Source of the DNA: Immersiella caudata
Taxonomy: Eukaryota > Ascomycota > Sordariomycetes > Sordariales > Lasiosphaeriaceae
Length of the DNA stretch: 64,000 bases
NCBI GenBank assembly: GCA_030512335.1
Contig: JAULSU010000003.1
Coordinates: 2,666,001-2,730,000, forward strand
Direction: 5' to 3'
Positions 54,117 to 64,000 of the stretch are shown piece by piece. The translations under genes and the position numbers were made by a program. Each line of letters opens with the position of its first letter. Position 1 is the stretch's first letter. The notes under the pieces are model-generated. The model did no database searches. It was not told the DNA's origin and saw only the letters and a list, made by a program, of their open reading frames with translations.

Positions 54117-55667
54117 TGGTGCGCCTCACCGGGCTGGTGGCCTTCTTAGGCTTCATTCTCCCTCTTGTCATTGGACAGGCCCTCCCGCTCTACTCCTCCA
54201 GTCGCTGGATCCTCGATGCTAACGGGTATGTGCGATTGTTGCTGGTTTTCTTGCCCTTTTAGTCCTTTTGCGCTATTCGCCTTAGGAGGTCTGAGGAGGT
54301 AACTCCCCAGACCTCCTGAGACATGAAAATATTGTCCTAGAATGAAACTTCGTAGCTGACATCGACCACCAGTGAGCGCGTCAAGCTCCGGTGCGTCAAC
54401 TGGGCCGCACACATGGAAACCAACACCCCCGAAGGTCTCCATCGCCAGTCCATGGACTACCTCGTGTCCTGGATCCAGCGCCAGGGCTTCAACTGTGTGC
54501 GCCTGACCTACAGCATCGACCACGCCCTCAACCCGTCAGCCACAGTCCGCGACTCATTCACCAAATCCGCCACCGACGCAAACGTCCCCCTCGCCGCTAT
54601 GCAAGGCCTCTACGCCCAAATCCAGGTCAAAAACCCCTGGATCACAAACTCCACCACCACTAGCGACGTCTTCGCCGCCCTAATCGACAAGCTCTTCGCC
54701 GTCGGCGTGCTCACAATCCTCGACAACCACACATCCAAGGCAACCTGGTGCTGCAACATCGACGATGGCAACGGCTGGTGGGACGAAGCATTCGGCTACA
54801 ACTCCTTCAACTCTCGCTACTTCAACACCCGCAACTGGCTCGCCGGCCTCCAAGCCATGGCCGCCTGGTCCCAGTCCCATCCCGGCGTTGTTGGCATGTC
54901 CCTGCGTAACGAGCTTCGTCAGTTCCTCCTCCAGGACCTCAACAACCGTGACGACTGGTACCGCTTCATTAAGCAAGCTGGCGATCTCGTTCACGCCACA
55001 CACCCCGACGTGCTCGTCATCGTCGGCGGACCCGGCAGCGCAACAGATCTCACCCACCTGCGCCGGCGCACACTGGATACTTCAGGCTGGAAGGGCAAGA
55101 ATGTTTGGGAGATGCACGCCTATTCCTTCACGCTTACTTTCCCTGATGCGTTCAAGTCGTGCGACGTCGTCAAGGTGCAGTACGGTTTCTGGAACGGGTT
55201 TGTCTGTATGTGCGATTCCTGCTGTTTTTTTTGCCCCTTTAATCTTTTTGCCCTGATGTCTCAGGAGGAAGAGGAGGCGTTACCTCCTCAGACTTCCTGA
55301 GACATACAATCATTGTCCTAAAATGGAAGTTAGTAGCTGACAACGACCACCAGTGGAACAAAACAAGCCGTACACCGGTCCCTTGATTTTGTCCGAGTTT
55401 GGCGTGGGGATGACGGGCGGTGATAGGAATGGGTTGAACGAGCAGGACGATCGGTACTTGAGCTGTTTGGCGGGGTATATGCAGAACAATGATGCTGAGT
55501 GGGCCGTCTGGGTGCTCGGAGGGAGTTATTACATTCGACAGGGCGAGGTCGATAAGGATGAGGGCTGGGGATTGTTGAAGTATGATTGGAGTGATTGGAG
55601 GAATCCAGCGTTTCCAGGCATGTTGGGAAATATGTGGAAGGTTACGCAGTGGCCGGGGAAAAACTAA
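54117..55667 (+). CDS. Secreted glycoside hydrolase, GH5 cellulase type
   Basis: Three exons, 54117-54226, 54373-55205 and 55354-55667, give 418 aa. The start MVRLTGLVAFLGFILPLVIG is a clear signal peptide. GH5 landmarks are LRCVNWAAHME near the N-terminus, GFNCVRLTYSID, the acid/base Glu in GMSLRNELRQ, EMHAYSF, and the nucleophile Glu in LILSEFGVGMTG; a late WAVWVLGGSYYIR strand closes the barrel. It is expected to act outside the cell on beta-glucans or mannans; substrate is open. No carbohydrate-binding module is seen. Its two introns are longer than all but one other here and are similar to each other over their full length, which is unusual (see the repeat entries). Convergent with the next gene. 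Confidence 0.9.
54227..54372 (+). repeat. GH5 intron 1, homologous to intron 2
   Basis: 146 nt from GTATGTGCGATT to CGACCACCAG. By hand alignment about three quarters of positions match intron 2 of the same gene, including the first 12 bases, TTGTCCTA, CCTGAGACAT, GTAGCTGACA and the last 10 bases. A perfect 10-bp stem (AGGAGGTCTG at 54284-54293 with CAGACCTCCT at 54308-54317) lies in the middle. GTAGCTGACA supplies the branch region. Confidence 0.85.
55206..55353 (+). repeat. GH5 intron 2, homologous to intron 1
   Basis: 148 nt with the same ends as intron 1. The hairpin is remodelled: GTCTCAGGA at 55258-55266 pairs with TCCTGAGAC at 55295-55303, and GAGGAGG at 55271-55277 pairs with CCTCCTC at 55283-55289. 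Structure is thus kept although the bases differ from intron 1. Splicing here joins WNGFV to LEQNKPYTGPLILSEFG in frame. Confidence 0.85.
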
Positions 55668-56117
55668 CGATGCCGCCGTGACGAGGATCGGTATTGACGG
55701 GAATAGGGGGCGCAGGGAGTTATTCGTGTACATTGTTTTGATACTGTGTTTGTGTTAGCGCAGAGCGTCTTGATGATCTACTCTAGTATATAATAATGCT
55801 CGATTGCATCGCTTCCATTTCGGTAGTACACTGTAGTTCTGCGCTTCCATACGCATCTTGACCTCGCTCCTCTTCTGCATCCATCCCCTATCAAGATGAC
55901 GGAACAAGAACTATTTCCGTTCTCTCAACGCCGATCATAAGTTTTCGTCCCAAAATATGTCATTTGCTGGCCAAGACCATGCTAGCAACCGCATCCAAAA
56001 AGCGAGCTCCGTGGTATCGACCAGAAATCAAGTACGCATCAACTCCAGAAACGCCATCATTCGTCGCCTTGATCCTTTTCTGCGATAGACAAGTTTCGGG
56101 TGCCTCCCGCGTGTTTT
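55668..56117. other. Convergent 3' region
   Basis: Between the GH5 stop and the stop of the minus-strand gene; 3' UTR-like, no gene. Confidence 0.45.
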
Positions 56118-57481
56118 CTAGAACACACTGAATTCTCCCGATCCCATGTCGTTGTCAAAAAACATGTTGTTGAAGCTACTGTTGTCGCCATTGTCTGGGC
56201 CGAGGTCAAAGTCCATATCCATACTGTCCATGTCAAACAGCCCTTCAATCTTGGCGTCAACATTGGCCATGTTGGTATCCTCGCCGTCGAACCCTCCAAT
56301 GTCCATATTGGCGACGGCGGCTCCATTTCCGTTGCCGCCCCCGTTGAAGCTTTCCATGTCGAAGCTCGATCCTGTGAGGTCCGTGAGATCCATCTCTTGG
56401 GATTGAGGCACCTGGTTTGGCTGCGGCCCGTCGCTTGATGGCGGTGCAAGCGAAAAGGTCATGTCGGTGAAGATGTTTTCCGACGGGGCCGAAGCTGGTG
56501 CCGGTGCCTGTGTTTGTGCTGGGGTTGGAGCGGGAGCTGGGGCAGGCGCTGGCGTCGGAACGGGAACAGGAGTTGGAGCTGATGTTTTTGGCGGAGTTGG
56601 AACGCGGACAGAAGTAGCTGCCGGAATTTGTCCTGGGATGGTTGGTATCGGTATCGGAGTCGTGCTCTTCATGACCATTGCTGGCGAGGCTCTTGGTTGT
56701 GCAGCCGAGTTGGTGCTGGGTGCTGGCCTGCTTGAGGTGGGAGGAATCGGAGGATACACCTTCGTCTCCTTCTTCAGCGGAGGCTTGCCAGCAACGCCCG
56801 ACACCATTGCTGGCCGCGGTGAGTTCTTGGGCTCTTTTTTGGGTATGGCTCTTGGGCTTGGCGCAGGTGCCACCTCTGGAGAGCCCGTGAGGTCGAAACT
56901 CGGCCCCATGTTGGGAAATGGAGCAACAGGCTTATTGTCCTGTTTCGCTGGTCGGCTGGGGGTTTGGAAAGGCGTGACCGCGGTGTGGGATGAAGAGCCC
57001 CCGATGGCTGGCGATGCCCTGAGCATGGTAGGCGACTCCAGTGACTCCATATCAATCTGCATGGGTGCTGGAGGGGCAACGGCCTGCTGCTCTTGCTGAG
57101 GGGGCCGACGACGTCCCCGGAGTTGGTTCAGGTCCCGAAGGACGACCGATTTCATTTGAAGCTTGGCACCTGTCAGTCTAGGTGGAAGATATGTACCGAG
57201 AATAAAGCATCTTACTATTTCGCACTCTAGGTCGTCAAGTACAGCGTTGAAGGCTTCATTCGAGGCATCGAACTTGGCCTTGAATATCTTGGATTGCGTG
57301 TTTGATGATCCTTTCCCCTCACGGCTGGCATTTCTCACAGTTTTACCAACTTGGACGAGCTATGGGATTTCAGTATGCTTGCTAACACATATATTGCGTT
57401 ATGGTCACCACTTACCACATCTCCATATATCTTCTGGAGTGTGTCGAACGGGGTCTTGGGTTGGACTTTGGGGATCGCCAT
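56118..57481 (-). CDS. Nuclear protein with acidic tail, possible Mediator Med2
   Basis: Three exons, 57481-57416, 57359-57216 and 57161-56118, give 417 aa. The N-terminus (TPFDTLQKIYGDVLVQVGKT, then KIFKAKFDASNEAFNAVLDD, then LECEILQMKSVVLRDLNQLR) is helical and coiled-coil-like and is the only part likely to be folded. The second acceptor must be CCAAG, because the earlier CAG would give a stop. A long Pro/Ala/Thr-rich region follows (PTPAPAPAPAPTPAQ), then an acidic, Met/Phe-rich tail (LFDMDSMDMDFDLG) like a transcription activation domain. The N-terminal helical pattern recalls the fungal Mediator tail subunit Med2, but I hold this as inference. No enzyme motif is present. Confidence 0.7.
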
Positions 57482-59646
57482 CTTGCCTCCCTGCGCTTTT
57501 GGGACGGCTGAACAATGCTGTGCAGGGCAAGCGCAGGGATACAAACTGCGAGCTCAGGGTAATAGAAAGAGGGTCTTAATGTTGTAACCTTCTTGTGGCG
57601 CCTAGATTAAACTCGCCAGAAAGTCTGATATCTGGCGATGCGCGATGGATGATAACGGTGGCAGTAGCTGGACGGGCCGCAGTCCGCTCTGGGGCTCGGA
57701 TTGGCTGCGGCTGGGAGATGAGAGATGGATCAGGTGAGTGGATGTTCCAACAAGCCAACTCCAAGTTCCCCGCGCCTGACGAGAGCCGCAAGCTCCAGCC
57801 TAGTAGGGGTGCTTACCCAGTGGGGGCCAGCTGGCAGCTCTGGGGCCAGCTGCGACTCTACGGTACAAATCTGCTGACACAACCCCCACGGCCGTTCGCC
57901 CATCCATCACGCGCCAATTCTAACATGGGACGAAACTTGATCGGACGCCAACTTGGATTTGCTCTTGGATCCAGCAGCATGCGTCAGACGATTTTTATGG
58001 AACATTACTCTGGGAGAAACCTTTGGTACACTACCGAGACTGCGACAAACGGAGCGAGGAATTAGACAAACGCTGCCGCTTCGATGCCAACGCACATCGG
58101 CGAAGGCCAGAAGCTACCCTAACCCCAGCGATGGTCTAGCCATCAATTGGAAGCTCAGTCCACACCACTCCTCCAAATGTGCGAGCCATGGGACCACAAA
58201 ACCCCAACTTTTGGTTGTGCCCAACGCCAGTGAAGACCGGTCATGAAGCCAAACGCCGGCCTGGGCAAGATATGGCGGTTGGCGTGGTAGCAATCGCCGG
58301 GTTTCAAATCATCTGCCATCTCCTGTTACCTTATCTGGAGGTTCGGCACCTGGCATCTCGACCTGCATAATTACATCAAGGAGCTATAGTTGTTGTCTGG
58401 GGCCTTGGATATTCTCACACGAGCGCCTTTGCCATCACTGCGCAGCTCCGGACAGCTGCCCGCAACAGGGCTCCGCAGAGAAACTTAAAAATGAAGCCAA
58501 CCTTGAATCAAAAAACGGTCTGCTGGAGACGGTCTGCTCGTCTTGAGAGGACGGAGTGAAGAGCTCGCTTCCAGGTTGCCCGTCTGTCGGGAGCTGCCCA
58601 GGTCGTTTGCAGTTGCATCCGCGGGGTGTGATTGGTAGGGACCGCTTGTCACAGTGCCGCTTTTGACTTGTGTCCACTCAGAGGGGCATGGATGGGGCGA
58701 GCATGGATGAGGGGCAGCATGGGGATGGAGAGAGGCAACCGCTTGGCCACCGCTCTGTCCCCAAAATTTGCGCCATGATCCATCCTCCCCTCCCTTTGAT
58801 TTTTTTCCTTGCCTCTACACCATCGTGGAGAACCGACAAGTATCATATCGACGGCTGTGTTGTGAATTTGGGGGCTTCCTCCTTTGACGGCCGTTTCTTT
58901 TCCCGTCATACTTTGTCCTTTTTTTCCAGCTTCTGCTTTCCCTTATCATCATCACTGCAACCTCCTAAGTCTGTCTTTTTCCCTGCGACACACCGCAGTC
59001 GTCTCTCACCTGTGTGCATCGCCGGCGCGTTTTGGTATCTCCGCAGCGGGTTTCTTGCACAACGGGTGTTCTCATTGGAATCATCTCATATCGTCACGAC
59101 CTGGTTCCTGTTCGATCTGATCTTCCTCGTCGAGCCGTTTCTCCCACTCAACCCGTTGAGGCATCGTGTCGAACTCTGCCTCAACGATTTCATCCCGTCG
59201 TCCATATTCAACGAATCCTCGACCAGACACACCTGGGTGGCTCCGTCAAGTTTAAGCAGTCACTGCTTGATATCTCAACCACAAAGCGGCTTGCCAAGTA
59301 CTTGTGCAAGCATCTCGAGCTCCTTCACGTCGACTGCTTCTTGCAACTCGACTAATATTAGGCCAACAGAGTTGCGCCTCGCTTCTATCCCGTCCTGATC
59401 TTTCGTCTGAACATAACGTCTCATTTCGTGGAATTTCTTTTTCGCAAGGAAGATATCCTCGTCGAGCCTCCTCTTTAGAGTCGTCACCGCGGTTTTTTTT
59501 TCCTCGAGCGCGTACTCCAACAACCAACTGCCCTCTCGTTCACGCTTCGCCGCTTCACGTCCCAAAGCCAACATCTTCAGAAAACGTCCGATCTTTGGAC
59601 GAAATTACATCAGGCAGACGAGGCTTCGAGACGAAAGAACCGTAAG
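57482..59646. promoter_or_regulatory. Divergent region, Med2-like gene / PUB1
   Basis: About 2.2 kb without a supported gene. From about 58780 the plus strand is pyrimidine-rich, which suggests a long leader for the RNA-binding protein gene. A 242-codon frame at 58670-59398 with no family resemblance lies inside it and is treated as leader sequence with upstream frames. Confidence 0.4.
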
Positions 59647-61354
59647 ATGGCTGACAATGGACCTCCCTCTGGCGCCGGCCAGCTCCCCCCTCCGCCGCAG
59701 CCGAATGCCGGCGCGCCGGGCTACGAAAACGGCCAAAATGCCCAAGCCAACCCGGCCCATATGCCGCCTCCGCCGCTCCACATCCCTCAGAATACCAACC
59801 CAATTCCGACGGCGATTACATCGCCGATGGCCGGAAGCGGCGACAAGAGCGGCATGATGTCCCCTGGTAGCGCCGGACCGTTCGCACGCCGCGCCGCCCC
59901 AGAGCCGAACAAGCGCGCGTTGTACGTCGGTGGACTAGACCCCCGTGTGACCGAGGATGTCTTGCGCCAGATTTTTGAGACTACTGGCCACGTTCAGAAC
60001 GTCAAGATCATTCCCGACAAGAACGTAAGTTGAAGGGTCCTGGGCTGTTTGCTGTGCTGGGCTCATCTCGCTGACTGATGCTATCTAGGCCAAGGGCTAC
60101 AACTATGGCTTTGTCGAGTACGACGACCCTGGTGCTGCCGAGCGCGCCATGCAGACTCTGAATGGCCGGCGCGTCCACCAATCGGTTGGTTATTCAACGT
60201 CCTATTTGCCGTTAGCCTCCGCTGGGCGCGGCAAACCTCGTAGTTGTGGTTCTAACAGAATGAGTAGGAGATTCGTGTCAACTGGGCTTACCAGTCTAAC
60301 ACCTCGAGCAAGGAAGACACCTCAAACCACTTCCACATCTTCGTGGGTGACTTGTCTAACGAGGTCAACGACGAGGTCTTGCTTCAGGCCTTCTCTGCCT
60401 TCGGCTCGGTGTCCGAGGCCCGCGTCATGTGGGACATGAAGACAGGCCGCTCGCGTGGTTATGGCTTTGTCGCCTTCCGTGATCGCCCGGATGCTGAGAA
60501 GGCGTTGAGCTCCATGGATGGCGAGTGGCTTGGTTCTCGTGCCATTCGTTGCAACTGGGCCAACCAAAAGGGCCAACCGTCTATTGCCCAGCAGCAGGCG
60601 ATGCAACAGATGGGAATGACCCCGACCACGCCTTATGGTCATCATCACTTCCCCACTCATGGTGTTCACAGCTATGACATGATCGTTGCCCAAACTCCTG
60701 CCTGGCAGACGACTTGCTATGTCGGAAACCTAACGCCATACACGACGCAGAATGACCTGGTTCCACTATTCCAGAACTTTGGCTACGTCGTCGAGTCTCG
60801 CTTCCAGGCCGACCGCGGATTCGCCTTCATCAAGATGGACTCTCACGAGAATGCTGCGATGGCCATCTGCCAGCTGAACGGCTACAACGTTCACGGACGT
60901 CCGCTGAAGTGCAGTGTAAGTGCATTATAACGGTCTCCTGTGGACTTTTTGCTGACGGAAAGCAGTGGGGCAAGGACAAGACCCCGACCCAACAGGGTCA
61001 GTTTGACCCTAACCAACAATACAGCCCCCAGAGCGCTCAGACTCCTGGTTACCCAGGCACACCCTCGACCTACTTCAACCAGTACAGTGGTACGTAGAGG
61101 AAAACCAATCGTGTATCGTACCATGTGCTAACACAGATGAAGCTGGTTCGTATGGTCCTGGCCAGCAGCCCAACTACCCTGGCCCCCAGGCTCAGTCTCC
61201 CGCTGGATATGCCACTCAGCAGATGGCTTACAACCCAGGCCCGCCTAGCGCTGGTGGTTATGGCCGTGGTCAGCAGGCCGGTAACGCCCAGTGGGCACAG
61301 CCGCCCGGGCCAGCCCAGAACTTCAACAACGGATTCTCCGGTTATCAGGGCTAG
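59647..61354 (+). CDS. Pub1/TIA-1-like RNA-binding protein, three RRMs
   Basis: Five exons, 59647-60024, 60089-60184, 60268-60915, 60966-61089 and 61137-61354, give 487 aa. A Pro-rich N-terminus precedes RRM1 (about 90-165; RALYVGGLDPRVTED, GYNYGFVEY), RRM2 (about 178-255; FHIFVGDLSNEVND, GRSRGYGFVAF) and RRM3 (about 300-370; TTCYVGNLTPYTTQ, RGFAFIKMD). The C-terminus is a Gln/Gly/Tyr/Pro-rich low-complexity region (YGRGQQAG, NNGFSGYQG). This order matches Pub1 and TIA-1, which bind U-rich mRNA, affect stability and splicing, and enter stress granules. RRM1 spans two introns. Introns are 47-83 nt; the second ends TGAGTAG. The leader region upstream is long. Confidence 0.92.
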
Positions 61355-63947
61355 AACTCCCGAAGCCCGTCTCCTTAGCCCAAGCTTTAAGCGGGGGCAC
61401 GTTGTTTCTCTTCTTTTAGATCCAACGCCGTTACGATTTTGACTGTTTTGCCGCGTCTTTGCGAATTAGCTGGGACGCAATGGAAGGGAAATGCATACGA
61501 ACCAGAACATCTTTTTACACAGCTGAGGAGGAGATTTTGGGATTGAAGGGAAATTTGGGGATTTCGTCGATGGATCTGTGGCACGATTTCGTCGGTTGGC
61601 AGTACCACTTTTCCTTGCGGTTGCGTTCACTTTCTTTCGTTTCTTTCATCTGCTAGTGGTTCTCACGGGCATGATTTGTTATCCGGAATGGGTTTCTGTA
61701 GCGCATCTCTCTCCCCCTCTGCTCAAAATTTCTCAATGATCTTCCAGCGCTGGATACCTCTTGAAGCATCGCGAATATCTTGGTTGGCCAACTCTTTCCT
61801 TGACGATTTACAAGTATCTATAACGGAAACCATCATTATCCCGTACTGCTCAGGGAGAATGATGTTGCTGGATTTTCTTTCAAACCTCGGGAAATGGAGT
61901 CAAGGACTTTTACGCTCGAACTCTTTGGATCTGGTTCGCAGGCAACAACACGTGGGGTTAATGTATGGCAATCACATACTATGGTTCGAGGGGCCGGGCT
62001 GGGGTATGAATGGTAATTAGGAGAATTTGGCCCTTGGCCAGCGACTTCCGCCCGCGAGGACAGCCCTGAGAGAACCTGGAAGTCTTCGGTGCAACAAACG
62101 AGGAATGGCAGGAACCTTGACAGGACAACAGGTCGATAGGATTGTGATTCGTTCAGCTGCGTTTGATACCCTCTTCACGAATGAAAAGCTTTTGGTGTCT
62201 GTCGCCCAATCGTCTGATTATGTCTTGGGGGGAGAGGGGCAAGTCGTCTTGGATGAGGGGATTTGGCCCAATCTTCCCCCTTCAGCGTGTTGTTGCAGCC
62301 TTGTGCGGTACGTGGGGAGACGTGCCACTTCCAGCGTCCACCTGCTAGGGATAGCAACTTAGCTTGTCGCGATAAGACTTAACTTGCATGTTTATAGCTC
62401 ACCTGTAGTTAAACAAGGTCCCTATTGACATTGAAACGACTCTCAGGTGAATGCGTCAAGGTACTCTTGAGAACACGAACTGCAATCGGGCTCGTCTAAA
62501 CACAGAGTGGTCGCGGGGGGGGGGCTCATCAGTTGCAGCGGCGGTTAGGTCGATCGGCGCCAGGGTTGCTGTTGCAGTAAGGCCTGGTTGATGCCCAATT
62601 ACATGGGTCCCTTGTACTGGGCATCTTGCTTCGACTTAATGAGATTCAGGGAACCGAAAACGACGGACTTGAATATCGTGATCTGCTGTGTTCCGAAACT
62701 CTCACAGACAAGCCGCATCGAGACAAGGAATGGCGAATGACCACCGCCACCACATGGGCGCTGCAATGGCAAACCTTGTCCAGCCGTAATCAAGGAGCGA
62801 CCGAGTCGAGTTGCGGTTGATGCATTGGGCCTGTGGAGAGGATCCAATCCGAAGACCCCCATGCAGCGGGCCTGTTTCAAACATTGAGGAAGCATCGCAG
62901 GCGGAAGGAAGTAGAACCATCTCTGAGCTCAAGGCTTCACCTTCAAGTTTTTCGCGAACGGAAAACAGACATGGGGAAACAGGAAAAAGGAGGAAAAAGA
63001 AGATTGCAACCAGACAAAGCTTCGGCCGATTTGAAGAGCGAATGTTTGGCGCCACAACTCAAACCAGAAAGCCCCAGGGACAATTGGCAATCGACACGCT
63101 GGGTCTGGCCCCACCCGAAAGGTATCGCTGCGCTGCGACTGCACCTGGGCCAAGTAGCTTTACGTGCGCGATATATTGGCTTTCGTATGAAACAGCGGTC
63201 TCTTTCCTCACGCAGACAAGCTCGGTCAAGTGAAGATTTGTCTGCGTAGAGTTGGTGGTTGTTACAGGAGTACTGTGTAAGCAAATAGCCCTTTTCCCAA
63301 GCTGCGGGCCAGCAACCCAGCTCGAATCAGCGGGCACCACCTCAAGCAGAGGCGCCACAAGAGCAACCGGCAAGTCCACAAATTCGCACACCCAACAAGG
63401 GCAGCCATCTGTGTCTGCCATTGTCGAGCTCGTCCTGAGGCGATCTCCCTTTTGCTACTTGCTGCACGCCCTTTGCATTGTTTCTACGGCGCTTCGAACG
63501 TTTGTTAGACGTTCACGCTCAGCTCGACAGCCTCCGGCGCCCAGCGTGCTTTCCCCGCCTCCTCAGGTGTCTGACGGGAGCTCGGTGCCGCCGTGCTCAC
63601 AGCACGATCAAATCCCATTTCCACCCCCTTGCACTCTCCCCCCGTTCCTCGTCCCCCGGACCTGGATCACCATATTTGACTAGCCACGCCCGCGGTCCTT
63701 CCTGGTGCCCCCGTCTCGCCAGCTGCTCCCCAGCCGCCTAACGCGTCAGGCCAAGACTGGCCGGGCCCACTGACGCTACCTGAGCTACCCAGGCTCGAGA
63801 CTCGTCACTGGCCCGCTTCCGCCAGTCGCCAGGCGGGTCCCTCTTCCCCTCGAAAGCCCAAACCCGCCAACTTCGCCTCGAGTCGAAGACGACTCCTCAC
63901 CACCACAACGCATCTTCGCGAAGTGGCCCCTCGACCAGCCAGCAGCC
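61355..63947. other. 2.6-kb intergenic region
   Basis: It begins with the PUB1 3' UTR. A long G run lies at about 62514-62525. From about 63510 the plus strand becomes C/T-rich up to the next start, as in a promoter or leader. No supported gene. Confidence 0.4.
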
Positions 63948-64000
63948 ATGGAGCAATGGCAGGCCTATACCGATTCTGCTGGCGCCGGAAGCTCGCGACG
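63948..64000 (+). CDS. Start of a gene cut by the window edge
   Basis: An ATG in a favourable context (GCAGCCATGG) opens a frame MEQWQAYTDSAGAGSSR that runs to the last base. It follows a pyrimidine-rich leader-like stretch. Too short to identify. Confidence 0.45.
   Translation, partial: MEQWQAYTDSAGAGSSR

Noticed and set aside
56461..57099. 212-codon Gly/Ala-rich plus-strand frame
   Set aside because: Antisense of the Pro/Ala-rich region of the Med2-like gene.
58670..59398. 242-codon plus-strand frame upstream of PUB1
   Set aside because: Ser/Phe/Leu-rich translation of a pyrimidine tract with no family resemblance; treated as leader.
1..64000. CRISPR arrays, 5S rRNA genes and further tRNAs
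   Set aside because: Looked for direct repeats with spacers, 5S-like sequence and B-box motifs on both strands; only the tRNA-Trp-like gene at 25.6 kb was found.

Overview
The window looks like nuclear DNA of a filamentous ascomycete, most likely a Sordariomycete (Sordariales or Chaetomiaceae type). The reasons are short spliceosomal introns (about 50-90 nt) with CTAAC/CTGAC-like branch sites, GC-rich coding sequence, fungal-specific families (Whi5/Nrm1, Opy1-like, Gef1-like CLC, Med15 with long polyQ), and one transposon relic full of in-frame stops of the kind left by repeat-induced point mutation (RIP). The species is inference; no rRNA or mitochondrial marker is present.

Layout, left to right. 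1-1542: end of an unknown disordered protein. 1.5-4.3 kb: gene-poor, with a possible broken gene. 4.3-5.3 kb: Whi5/Nrm1-type cell-cycle repressor (-). 5.7-8.35 kb: RIP-damaged relic of an Ndc10/GCR1_C-domain (Crypton-like) mobile element. 9.0-13.7 kb: Mediator subunit Med15 (-, four exons). 13.75-23.6 kb: nearly 10 kb without a convincing protein gene, holding a 113-bp MITE-like element. 23.6-25.3 kb: aspartyl aminopeptidase. 25.6 kb: tRNA-Trp-like gene. 26.2-29.5 kb: exportin-T/Los1. 30.3-32.3 kb: FACT subunit Pob3. 33.7-34.4 kb: GFA/CENP-V protein. 36.7-38.3 kb: GH1 beta-glucosidase. 38.6-41.8 kb: NRDE-2. 42.6-45.6 kb: CLC chloride transporter. 46.1-47.8 kb: D-lactate/D-2-hydroxyglutarate dehydrogenase. 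48.3-49.3 kb: proteasome alpha-4 (Pre6). 49.6-50.1 kb: small CHY-type zinc protein. 51.3-52.6 kb: tandem-PH protein. 54.1-55.7 kb: secreted GH5 hydrolase. 56.1-57.5 kb: probable nuclear/Mediator-tail protein. 59.6-61.4 kb: Pub1/TIA-1-like RNA-binding protein. 63.95 kb to the edge: start of another gene.

Most genes are unrelated housekeeping genes with no operon logic. They sit as convergent pairs (aminopeptidase/Los1, GH1/NRDE-2, CLC/dehydrogenase, Pre6/CHY, GH5/Med2-like) and divergent pairs (Pob3/GFA, NRDE-2/CLC, dehydrogenase/Pre6, CHY/PH). Nuclear transcription and RNA functions are common (Med15, possible Med2, Pob3, NRDE-2, Pub1, Los1).

The most interesting signal is in the GH5 gene. 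Its two introns (146 and 148 nt) are visibly homologous to each other, share both ends and carry hairpins, which is what introner-like elements (introns that spread as mobile units) look like. Other points of note are a 7-nt micro-exon in the proteasome gene, several coding first exons of 5-12 nt, the MITE with a 5-bp target duplication, and an inverted repeat bounding the Crypton-like relic. Splice sites were assigned by reading frame and protein continuity, without transcript data.
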